Source: Hyphomicrobiaceae bacterium (GTDB taxonomy: Bacteria; Pseudomonadota; Alphaproteobacteria; Rhizobiales; Hyphomicrobiaceae). Taken from it: a DNA stretch of 19,090 nt. Below the pieces are notes generated by a model. It was not told where the DNA came from, did not search any database, and saw nothing but the letters and a program-made list of their open reading frames with translations. Location of the stretch: contig JAFMSC010000030.1 in the NCBI GenBank assembly GCA_017353825.1, forward strand, positions 1 to 19,090. Reading direction: 5' to 3'. Below, in pieces: positions 1-6,381 of the stretch. Position 1 is the stretch's first letter. Each line of letters opens with the position of its first letter. The translations under genes and the position numbers were made by a program.

Positions 1-33
1 CGCGAGGCCGTCAAGGGCGACATCGACGGCTGA
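1..33 (+). CDS. C-terminal tail of an unidentified gene (partial)
   Basis: Frame 1 from the first base is open and ends at a TGA at 31-33, reading R-E-A-V-K-G-D-I-D-G-stop. It would converge on the dehydrogenase gene that ends 21 bp further on. Ten residues are too few to identify a family, and an open frame of this length can occur by chance, so this is only a plausible gene end. Confidence 0.3.
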   Translation, partial: REAVKGDIDG

Positions 34-54
34 AGCTCGCCGCCCTGGAAAGAA

Positions 55-1053
55 TCAGAACATCGTCGCCAGCACGCGGTCGGGCGGCTTGTGCCCGTCG
101 GCGAAGGTCTTGATGTTGATGATGACCTTCTCGCCCATGTCGATGCGGCCCTCGACGGTGGCGGAGCCCATGTGCGGCAGCACCACCACGCGGTCGCTCG
201 CGAGCAGCTTGGGGTTGATGGCCGGCTCGTGCTCGAACACGTCAAGTCCGGCGCCGGTGATCTGGCCTGCCTCCACCAACCGCGCCAGCTCGTTCTCGTC
301 GATCACTTCGCCGCGCGCGGTGTTGACCACGTAGGCGGTGGGCTTCAACAGTTTCAGCCGCCGCGCCGAAAGTAGGTGGTAGGTGGCGGGCGTGTGCGGG
401 CAGTTGACGGACACGATATCCATGCGTGCCAGCATTTGGTCGAGGCTTTCCCAGTAGGTCGCCTCCAGCTCGTGCTCGACGGCTTCGGGCACGCGGCGCC
501 GGTTGTGGTAGTGGATCTGCAAACCGAACGCCTTGGCGCGGCGCGCCACCGCTTGGCCGATACGCCCCATGCCGATGATGCCGAGCCGCTTGCCGAAAAT
601 GCGGTGGCCGAGCATCCAGGTGGGCGACCAGCCGACCCAGGCGTTCCTCGGGTCCTTGAGCAACGCCGCGCCCTCGGCCAGCCGGCGCGGTACCGCCAGG
701 ATCAGGGCCATGGTCATGTCGGCGGTGTCCTCGGTAAGGACGCCCGGCGTGTTGGTGACGATGATGCCGCGCTCGCGCGCGGTGTCGAGGTCGATGTTGT
801 CCACGCCGTTGCCGAAGTTGGCGATCAGCTTGAGCTCGGGGCCCGCCTGGGCGATGAGCGCCCGGTCGATGCGGTCGGTGACGGTGGGCACGAGCACGTG
901 GGCCGTGCGCACGGCCTCGGCCAGATCGGCCTGCCGCATGGGCCGATCGTCGATATTGAGGCGCGCATCGAACAGCTCGCGCATGCGCGTTTCCACCACC
1001 TCCGGCAGCTTGCGCGTGACGATCACCAGGGGCTTCTTCAAAGGTGTCGGCAT
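55..1053 (-). CDS. D-2-hydroxyacid dehydrogenase (glyoxylate/hydroxypyruvate reductase type)
   Basis: NAD(P)-dependent D-isomer-specific 2-hydroxyacid dehydrogenase, 332 aa, the usual length for the family. The cytosolic enzyme interconverts 2-oxoacids such as glyoxylate or hydroxypyruvate with their D-2-hydroxyacids. Visible signatures are the Rossmann motif G-M-G-R-I-G (about residues 161-166), the catalytic Arg in N-T-A-R-G-E (R247), the Glu in D-V-F-E-H-E-P (E276) and the general acid/base His in L-P-H-M-G-S (H294). The ATG at 1053 gives the standard N-terminus, but I see no strong Shine-Dalgarno. It is divergent from the SH3 protein gene across about 280 bp. It resembles proteins annotated gyaR in Rhizobiales; substrate preference cannot be read from sequence, so no symbol is assigned. 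It appears intact. Confidence 0.93.
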   Translation of the reverse strand: MPTPLKKPLVIVTRKLPEVVETRMRELFDARLNIDDRPMRQADLAEAVRTAHVLVPTVTDRIDRALIAQAGPELKLIANFGNGVDNIDLDTARERGIIVTNTPGVLTEDTADMTMALILAVPRRLAEGAALLKDPRNAWVGWSPTWMLGHRIFGKRLGIIGMGRIGQAVARRAKAFGLQIHYHNRRRVPEAVEHELEATYWESLDQMLARMDIVSVNCPHTPATYHLLSARRLKLLKPTAYVVNTARGEVIDENELARLVEAGQITGAGLDVFEHEPAINPKLLASDRVVVLPHMGSATVEGRIDMGEKVIINIKTFADGHKPPDRVLATMF

Positions 1054-1330
1054 GGCGGGCGGGACCGGCTAGTGGGAGATCGTGCGCGCTCTGGGGCTCC
1101 CTTCGGCGTCCGCTGGGCCGCCCTCCGCTCAACGCAGCACACTTTGTCTCACAGATCCCGCCGCAAAGGCAACGTGCCGGTCATGTGGGGCACGCGTGAG
1201 CGGTTGCATCTGCCTTCGGAACGACCGGGCCCGACATCGGCCCGCCGTTTTCCTGTCCTTGATCATGGCGGCCAAAATCGTGCATTGGACAGACTGTATG
1301 CGAAATCTTAATCGGAGCGACCGCAGGACC

Positions 1331-1909
1331 ATGCGATGCGACCGAAGCCGGGCAACCTGGCGCCTCGCTGCGCTGGCGCTGGCGCTGCTCGTTGGCGCCA
1401 GCCTCGCCGACGCCCAGATCGGCAAGGGTGCGCCCGTCGGGGCCACGGCGCCCAAAGCCGCGGCCGACGAGCCCAAGGTGCTGCGCTATGCGAGCCTCAA
1501 GGCCGACCGGGTCCAGCTGCGCCAGGGGCCTGGCCGGGAACACCCGGTGGCCTGGGTTATCCAGCGCACGGGGCTGCCCGTGGAGGTGATCGGCGAGTTC
1601 GAGGCCTGGTGTCAGGTACGGGATGCCGCCGGCACGGTGGGCTGGGTGTACGCGAGCCTGCTCAGCGGCCGCCGTACGGCTCTCGTGCTGCCCTGGGAGG
1701 TGAAGAGCGACCAGACGCAGCCACCGTTGGCGACGCTGCGGGACGACGATGACGAGCAGGCGCGCGCGGTGGTCCAGGTGGAAGCAGGCGCGCTCGCCAA
1801 CATCATCAGCTGCGAGAATGCCTGGTGCCGAGTCTCGATCGACAACCACCGCGGCTATATCGAGCAAGCCAAACTCTGGGGCACCTACCCCAACGAGACC
1901 ATTAGATAG
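1331..1909 (+). CDS. exported SH3-domain protein (two bacterial SH3-like repeats)
   Basis: A 192-aa protein starting M-R-C-D-R-S. Its N-terminus looks like a signal peptide: Arg-rich residues 2-11, hydrophobic L-A-A-L-A-L-A-L-L-V-G about 12-22, and probable cleavage after A-D-A near residue 28. Two SH3-like segments follow, about residues 51-115 (S-L-K-A-D-R-V-Q-L-R-Q-G-P-G, ending G-W-V-Y-A-S-L-L) and 146-185 (W-C-R-V and G-Y-I). This fits periplasmic SH3 domains thought to contact cell-wall or protein ligands; the role is unknown. I prefer the ATG at 1331 because GGAG lies at 1314-1317 and the signal peptide then begins normally. An ATG at 1298 is in frame but has no Shine-Dalgarno, and the frame is open back to 1082. 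The gene ends 3 bp before the convergent irr stop. Confidence 0.82.
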   Translation: MRCDRSRATWRLAALALALLVGASLADAQIGKGAPVGATAPKAAADEPKVLRYASLKADRVQLRQGPGREHPVAWVIQRTGLPVEVIGEFEAWCQVRDAAGTVGWVYASLLSGRRTALVLPWEVKSDQTQPPLATLRDDDDEQARAVVQVEAGALANIISCENAWCRVSIDNHRGYIEQAKLWGTYPNETIR

Positions 1910-1912
1910 GTG

Positions 1913-2326
1913 CTATTTCTTGACCAACCGCACCACCACGTCGATGTGCGAGATCCTGAGGTGCTCGGGCGGCTCGGGTAGACCATCGACACGGATGCAG
2001 CTACCGGGGATGTCGATGAGCGACCCGTCGGACTCGATGAAGTAGTGGTTGTGGTTGGAGATGTTGGTGTCGAAATAGGCACACTGCCCGCACACCGCCA
2101 CCTCGCGCAGCAAGCCTGCCTGCTTGAACTGGTGCAGCGTATTGTACACCGTCGCCAGCGACACGCGCTGGCCGGAACGTACCGCCTCTCCGTGCAGGAT
2201 CTCCGCCGTCACATGCCGGTCGCCGCTACCGAACAGCAGCTTTGCCAAAGCCACCCGCTGGCGCGTTGGCCGCAGACCTGCGTGCCGCAGGACCTCGCTT
2301 AGGTCTTTTTCCCTCGACTGTAGCAC
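1913..2326 (-). CDS. irr: Irr, Fur-family iron/heme-responsive transcriptional regulator
   Basis: A 137-aa Fur-superfamily protein with a winged-helix DNA-binding N-terminal half (L-R-P-T-R-Q-R about 18-24; recognition segment S-L-A-T-V-Y-N-T-L about 56-64) and a short dimerisation half. The A-Y-F-D-T-N segment followed by H-N-H-Y (H92, H94) is typical of Irr, which in Rhizobiales controls heme and iron genes and responds to heme. The C-terminal Cys pairs of classical Fur are absent. There is no Cys-Pro heme regulatory motif like that of Bradyrhizobium Irr; the nearby Cys residues are C-G-Q-C (79-82). The start codon is GTG at 2326, with a GGAAAA-type weak ribosome site upstream. It is transcribed away from fabA. 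The family call is strong; the regulon is inferred. Confidence 0.9.
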   Translation of the reverse strand: MLQSREKDLSEVLRHAGLRPTRQRVALAKLLFGSGDRHVTAEILHGEAVRSGQRVSLATVYNTLHQFKQAGLLREVAVCGQCAYFDTNISNHNHYFIESDGSLIDIPGSCIRVDGLPEPPEHLRISHIDVVVRLVKK

Positions 2327-2440
2327 GACAAGTGTTTTCCAGGTTCGGCTGTTTGCCAGGTTGGGCGGCGGCCCGCGTCAAGGCACACGCCGCTCTGCAC
2401 GGCAATTCGTCTCACAGCCTTCAAACTGCCGCTGGTTTTA

Positions 2441-2469
2441 AGTATAGGCTGTTGCGCGGGTGCCTGCAA
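2441..2469 (-). promoter_or_regulatory. probable sigma-70-type promoter of irr
   Basis: Reading the minus strand, TTGCAG (2469-2464) is followed after exactly 17 bp by TATACT (2446-2441). These match the consensus at 4/6 and 5/6 positions. Transcription would start near 2434, giving irr a leader of roughly 110 nt. No other minus-strand pair as good was seen between 2327 and 2560. Confidence 0.5.
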
Positions 2470-2489
2470 TCCGAGCTTGCGCCAGTCTC

Positions 2490-2511
2490 TCGGTCGTGAC
2501 TCGGTCGTGAC
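2490..2511. repeat. 11-bp perfect tandem repeat in the irr-fabA intergenic region
   Basis: TCGGTCGTGAC occurs twice head to tail (2490-2500, 2501-2511). The second copy runs into CCGG, so that CGGTC-GT-GACCG (2502-2513) is also a perfect inverted repeat. It lies between the irr promoter and the fabA start, where an operator could sit, but it could equally be a neutral slippage duplication. Confidence 0.75.
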
Positions 2512-2528
2512 CGGCCGGGAGGCATGGG

Positions 2529-2545
2529 CTTTTAGCGACTAGAAG
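2529..2545. promoter_or_regulatory. 17-bp near-palindrome upstream of fabA (candidate operator)
   Basis: CTTTTAG-CGA-CTAGAAG is an inverted repeat with 6 of 7 positions matching between arms. It lies 82 bp before the fabA ATG in the region shared with irr. A/T-rich half-sites with TTAG/CTAA character are loosely reminiscent of Irr-type iron control elements, but I cannot score it against that consensus, so the binding protein is open. Confidence 0.35.
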
Positions 2546-2627
2546 GGTGTGGTAGGAACACCACATGCAGGGTGGAGGACAGGGGGCACCGGAAACGAGC
2601 GGGGGAGAGGAGCGGGAAACGACTAAG

Positions 2628-3164
2628 ATGCCGGAACGCCCATCGAGCTATGAATATGAGGACCTGTTGACGTGCGGCAGGGGCGATCTGTTCGGCCCAG
2701 GGAACGCCCAATTGCCGCTGCCGCCCATGCTCATGTTCGAGCGCATCTCAGCCATTTCCGAAACGGGCGGGGCCCACGGCAAGGGTCAGGCCGTGGCCGA
2801 GCTGAAGGTCGCCGGGAACCCGGCATTGGATTGGATTTTTGCCTGTCATTTCAAGGGCGACGCGGTGATGCCGGGCTGCCTGCCACTGGACGGGCTGTGG
2901 CAGCTCACCGGCTTCTTTCTGGGGTGGCTTGGAGCCCCCGGCAAGGGCCGTGCGCTCGGCGTGGGTGAGCTGAAGCTCCTCGGGATGATCACGCCCACCA
3001 CCAAGGTGCTGGAGTATGTGATCGACCTGAAGCGGGTGATTCTGCGCAAGCTCAAGCTCGCCATCGCCGACGGCATCGTCAGAGCTGACGGCCAAGTGGT
3101 CTACGCGGCCACCGACCTGCGCGTCGGATTGTCTACGCCTGGCGAGCAGGTCGCCACCACGTAA
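2628..3164 (+). CDS. fabA: FabA, 3-hydroxydecanoyl-ACP dehydratase/isomerase
   Basis: A 178-aa bifunctional dehydratase/isomerase (E. coli FabA is 172 aa). It dehydrates 3-hydroxyacyl-ACP and isomerises trans-2- to cis-3-decenoyl-ACP, the branch point of anaerobic unsaturated fatty acid synthesis in the cytosol. The hot-dog fold active site is visible as C-H-F-K-G-D-A-V-M-P-G-C-L-P-L-D (catalytic H74, D88, with the same 14-residue spacing as E. coli H70/D84). I chose the ATG at 2628 because it gives the standard family N-terminus and follows a purine-rich stretch with AGGAG at 2608-2612; an upstream in-frame ATG at 2565 would add 21 unconserved-looking residues. fabB follows after 79 bp, and this pairing is the classic FabA/FabB unsaturated-fatty-acid module. 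It is divergent from irr. Confidence 0.96.
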   Translation: MPERPSSYEYEDLLTCGRGDLFGPGNAQLPLPPMLMFERISAISETGGAHGKGQAVAELKVAGNPALDWIFACHFKGDAVMPGCLPLDGLWQLTGFFLGWLGAPGKGRALGVGELKLLGMITPTTKVLEYVIDLKRVILRKLKLAIADGIVRADGQVVYAATDLRVGLSTPGEQVATT

Positions 3165-3243
3165 GGCGTGCTGGCCGGGGCCGGCATCAGGGCGCGCCGG
3201 AAGGGCGTTGATACAGCACGACAATGCGAAGCGAGGTCCTGGC

Positions 3244-4473
3244 ATGAGACGCGTGGTCGTGACGGGAATGGGGGTTGTCTCATCGATCGGGAACAACGCC
3301 CAGGAGGTCCTGGCCTCCCTCAAACAAGGCAGGTCCGGTATCGTTCGGGCGGAGGAATACGTGCGCCTTGGCTTTCGATGCCAGGTGCACGGAGCCGTGC
3401 AACTCGAATGGGAACCGATGGTGCCGCGCAAGCCGCGCCGCTTTATGGAGGCTGGTGTCGGCTGGAACTACATCGCCATGGACCAGGCAATTAGCGATGC
3501 TAGCCTGGAGCCGGGCGACATCGTCAGCGAGCGCACCGGCATCATCATGGGCTCAGGTGGCCCCTCCACCCGTGCCATCGTGCACGCCGCCGACGTGACG
3601 CGCGAGAAGGACCCCAAGAAGGTCGGGCCCTTCGAGGTGCCCAAGGGCATGTGCTCGGGGCCTTCCGCGGCGCTGGCCACAGCCTTCCAGATCAAAGGCG
3701 TCAACTATTCGATCTCCTCGGCCTGCGCCACCTCGGCCCATTGCATCGGCAATGGCGCCGAGATGATCCAATGGGGCAAGCAGGACATCGTGCTCGCCGG
3801 CGGCTGCGAGGAGCTGGACTGGACCCTGTCGGTATTGTTCGACTCCATGGGGGCCATGTCCAGCAAGTTCAATGACACCCCAGCCAGGGCCAGCCGCGCC
3901 TACGACAAGGACCGCGACGGCTTCGTCATCGCCGGCGGCGCCGGCGTGGTGGTGCTGGAGGAGCTGGAACACGCCAAGGCGCGCGGCGCCCGCATCTACG
4001 GCGAGCTCGTCGGATACGGCGCGACATCTGATGGATTCGACATGGTGGCGCCCTCCGGGGAGGGGGCGGTGCGCTGCATGCGCATGGCCATGCGCGGGGT
4101 GGACGGCAAGAGCGTCGGCAGGATCGGTTACATCAACGCGCACGGTACGGCCACGCCCGTGGGCGACAAGGTGGAGATCGAGGCCATTCGGGAGGTGTTC
4201 GGGAGGGACATCCCGCCAATCTCCTCGACCAAGTCGCTCACAGGCCATTCCCTGGGGGCCGCCGGGGTGCAGGAGGCGATCTTCTCGCTGCTCATGATGA
4301 ACAGCGGTTTTGTGTGTGCCAGCGCCAACATAGACAACCTGGACCCGGATTTCGCTGACGTGCCGATCGCCATGGAGCGCCGGGACAACATGGGGCTAGA
4401 ATGCGTCATGTCCAACAGCTTTGGCTTCGGCGGCACCAACGCCACTCTTGTCTTCCGGCGCCATGACGCTTAG
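3244..4473 (+). CDS. fabB: FabB, beta-ketoacyl-ACP synthase I
   Basis: A 409-aa condensing enzyme (E. coli FabB is 406 aa) that elongates acyl-ACP with malonyl-ACP, including the cis-3-decenoyl product of FabA. The thiolase-fold Cys-His-His triad is intact: C161 in S-S-A-C-A-T-S-A, H300 in I-N-A-H-G-T-A-T-P, and H335 in K-S-L-T-G-H-S-L-G with K330. The C-terminal F-G-F-G-G-T-N signature is also present. The ATG at 3244 is preceded by GAGG with about 8 bp spacing and begins R-R-V-V-V-T-G, the canonical start. A TTG at 3208 is in frame but would add an atypical 12-residue extension. It lies in an apparent fabA-fabB-fabI operon. Confidence 0.96.
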   Translation: MRRVVVTGMGVVSSIGNNAQEVLASLKQGRSGIVRAEEYVRLGFRCQVHGAVQLEWEPMVPRKPRRFMEAGVGWNYIAMDQAISDASLEPGDIVSERTGIIMGSGGPSTRAIVHAADVTREKDPKKVGPFEVPKGMCSGPSAALATAFQIKGVNYSISSACATSAHCIGNGAEMIQWGKQDIVLAGGCEELDWTLSVLFDSMGAMSSKFNDTPARASRAYDKDRDGFVIAGGAGVVVLEELEHAKARGARIYGELVGYGATSDGFDMVAPSGEGAVRCMRMAMRGVDGKSVGRIGYINAHGTATPVGDKVEIEAIREVFGRDIPPISSTKSLTGHSLGAAGVQEAIFSLLMMNSGFVCASANIDNLDPDFADVPIAMERRDNMGLECVMSNSFGFGGTNATLVFRRHDA

Positions 4474-4611
4474 GACGCTAGCAAGAAGGACGAGCGGGGA
4501 CCGAAGTCGTTGATGAAGATGCCGGAAGCGGGTGGGCGGCAGACGGAACGTCGGGCGAGCGCCCGCAGCTCAGAAACGGACAGCGCGATGCTGAAATCGG
4601 CCTCGAGGGAA

Positions 4612-5472
4612 ATGGACATTGCCAAGCCGGGCCCGCTAATGGCGGGCCGGCGTGGTCTGATTATGGGCGTCGCCAACGACCGCTCCATCGCCTGGGGCAT
4701 TGCCCGCGTGCTCGCCGGGCAGGGCGCGAAGCTCGCGTTCACCTACCAGGGCGAGGCGTTCGGTCGGCGCGCCATTCCGCTTGCCAAGTCGGTGGGATCG
4801 CAAATCATTGTCAGCTGCGACGTGGTTGATCTGGCAAGCGTCGACACGACCTTCGCCGAGATCAAGCGCGTGTGGGGCGGCCTTGACTTCGTGGTGCACG
4901 CGCTCGCCTTCTCCGATCGGCGTGAGCTGCAGGGGCGCTATTCGGAGACGAGCCGCGAGAATTTCACCAACACCATGGTGATCTCCTGCTTCTCCTTCAC
5001 CGAGGTGGCCAAGCGCGCCGCCGCTCTCATGAGCAACGGCGGGTCGCTCTTGACGCTCACCTACGGCGGCTCGCAGCGCGTCGTCCCCTCCTACAACGTG
5101 ATGGGCGTGGCCAAGGCGGCCCTGGAGGCCAGCGTGCGCTATCTGGCGGCCGATTTCGGCGGCCAGGGCATCCGGGTCAACGCCTTGTCTGCAGGCCCCA
5201 TGCGCACCTTGGCCGGGGCCGGCATCTCGGATGCGCGCGCGATCTTCAACTACCAGGGCGAGCACGCACCCCTGAAGCGCACGCCTAGCCTCGATGAAAT
5301 CGGCGGGGCCGCGCTCTATCTGTTGTCCGACCTGTCGGGCGCTGTGACGGGCGAGGTCCATTACGTGGACTGCGGCTACAACGTCGTGGCCATGCCTAGC
5401 CTCGAAGCCCTCAAGGTGCAGGAGCAGGAGGCTGTCGCCGCGGGCCGGCCGCCCTCCCAGGCGGCTGAGTAG
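4612..5472 (+). CDS. fabI: FabI, enoyl-ACP reductase (NADH)
   Basis: A short-chain dehydrogenase of the FabI type, which performs the last reduction of each fatty-acid elongation cycle. The diagnostic N-terminus G-L-I-M-G-V-A-N-D-R-S-I-A-W-G-I (about 15-30) carries the nucleotide-binding glycines. The active site follows the FabI pattern of Y151 and then Y161-x6-K168 (S-Y-N-V-M-G-V-A-K). The segment G-P-M-R-T-L-A-G-A-G-I is the usual substrate-loop region. The start is uncertain: ATGs at 4510, 4588 and 4612 are in frame. I chose 4612 (286 aa) because it is nearest the family length of about 262-272 aa, although GAGG is only 3 bp upstream of it. The C-terminus has an Ala/Gln/Glu-rich extension. 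fabB ends 138 bp upstream of this start. Confidence 0.93.
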   Translation: MDIAKPGPLMAGRRGLIMGVANDRSIAWGIARVLAGQGAKLAFTYQGEAFGRRAIPLAKSVGSQIIVSCDVVDLASVDTTFAEIKRVWGGLDFVVHALAFSDRRELQGRYSETSRENFTNTMVISCFSFTEVAKRAAALMSNGGSLLTLTYGGSQRVVPSYNVMGVAKAALEASVRYLAADFGGQGIRVNALSAGPMRTLAGAGISDARAIFNYQGEHAPLKRTPSLDEIGGAALYLLSDLSGAVTGEVHYVDCGYNVVAMPSLEALKVQEQEAVAAGRPPSQAAE

Positions 5473-5582
5473 CGGGCAGGGCTAACGCCGCATTGCTCCC
5501 AAGCGCTAAGAACTCGATGCGGGTTTGGCGGACGAGCTTGTTGGGGTCAAAGCGCTGACGACGACTTCGCAAGTCTACGCGC

Positions 5583-6098
5583 TTACAGCGCAATTTTGAG
5601 GCCCTGCCGCCTCATTTCGAGCAGCGCTTCGGTATTGCCCTTGGCGTCGTCCACGGGATGGTGGGTGTGGGGCGTCTTGCGCAGGTGTCTGAAAGTCTGG
5701 AACGTGTCGCGCACCAGCCCCTTGTAGAGGGAGCCAAGGTTGGTGCTGGAGTGGCCGAACGGATTGGCCCCGGTGAAGTGCCAGAAGTACCAATTGATGA
5801 ACTGCCAGTCGAACCCGTTGTTGTCGCTGACGAACATCGGCCGGCCCTGCACGTTCTCCTTCAGCCAGACGACAAAGCGCTCCATGACCTCCTTCGGCTC
5901 GTCGAAGCCGAGCGTCTCCTCGCGCGAGAAGCAGCTGAGTGCCAGCGCCGCGGGAACCCAGTTGTCTGAGATCGGCCGCAGCTGCCCATAGAAGGTGCGG
6001 CCCAGGCCCTCTTCGGCCAGTACCGCGCCGAACGCGACCATGCTGTAGTCGCTGGGAATCGGCCCGTCGGCCTCCACATCGACCATCACGTAGCCCAT
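5583..6098 (-). CDS. DEDDh-type 3'-5' exonuclease (RNase T/DnaQ-like)
   Basis: A 171-aa single-domain exonuclease of the DnaQ/RNase T superfamily, expected to remove 3' nucleotides from nucleic acid with two metal ions. All DEDDh residues are visible: D7 and E9 in M-V-D-V-E-A-D-G, D97 in N-N-G-F-D-W-Q-F, and H146 with D151 in H-H-P-V-D-D-A-K-G-N. The G-F-D-W-Q-F-I-N-W segment resembles small stand-alone family members rather than a polymerase III epsilon subunit, and no extra domains are present. The start at 6098 has GGAG 7 bp upstream and begins directly at the first exonuclease strand; an in-frame ATG at 6167 would add 23 unlikely residues. It converges on fabI with a gap of 110 bp. The substrate is unknown. 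Confidence 0.87.
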   Translation of the reverse strand: MGYVMVDVEADGPIPSDYSMVAFGAVLAEEGLGRTFYGQLRPISDNWVPAALALSCFSREETLGFDEPKEVMERFVVWLKENVQGRPMFVSDNNGFDWQFINWYFWHFTGANPFGHSSTNLGSLYKGLVRDTFQTFRHLRKTPHTHHPVDDAKGNTEALLEMRRQGLKIAL

Positions 6099-6189
6099 GG
6101 GACACTCCGGTGTTGCCCAGGTTGGGGGTAACCTTGGCGAGCCGACCGTCGACCCAACATCAATCATGGGCCGGTGAAAAGCGCTCTCC

Positions 6190-6211
6190 TCATTGGCAGC
6201 TCATTGGCAGC
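6190..6211. repeat. 11-bp perfect tandem repeat
   Basis: TCATTGGCAGC occurs twice head to tail (6190-6200 and 6201-6211) in the divergent region between the exonuclease and the phospholipase C-like gene. No palindrome or promoter element is evident in it. It belongs to a set of short tandem duplications found throughout the window. Confidence 0.8.
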
Positions 6212-6381
6212 TTCGTAACGTTGGGGGCGCCGCTCGACAACCCACACGTTCACCACCCGTTATGGGCCCGCGGAAACGCGCCGACGATGTTGGGGACAGC
6301 GGCGTTCTCCGAATCGGGAGAATAGCCTACCGTGAGCCCGGCACGATGCCGGGATTGCTCCGGCGTGACGGGAATCGCCCC

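Noticed and set aside
1285..1312. Possible promoter TTGGAC-N16-CTTAAT before the SH3 gene
   Set aside because: The -10 match is 4/6 with a short spacer, and the start would fall about 12 bp before the ATG. It is not distinguishable from chance.
3172..3188. 17-bp repeat TGGCCGGGGCCGGCATC shared with 5210-5226
   Set aside because: One copy is coding in fabI (L-A-G-A-G-I) and the other lies between fabA and fabB. The GC-rich, self-complementary sequence can plausibly recur by chance, and flanks do not match.
5563..5575. GACTT-CGC-AAGTC hairpin between fabI and the exonuclease
   Set aside because: The stem is only 5 bp with a 3-nt loop and no T run, too weak to call a terminator.
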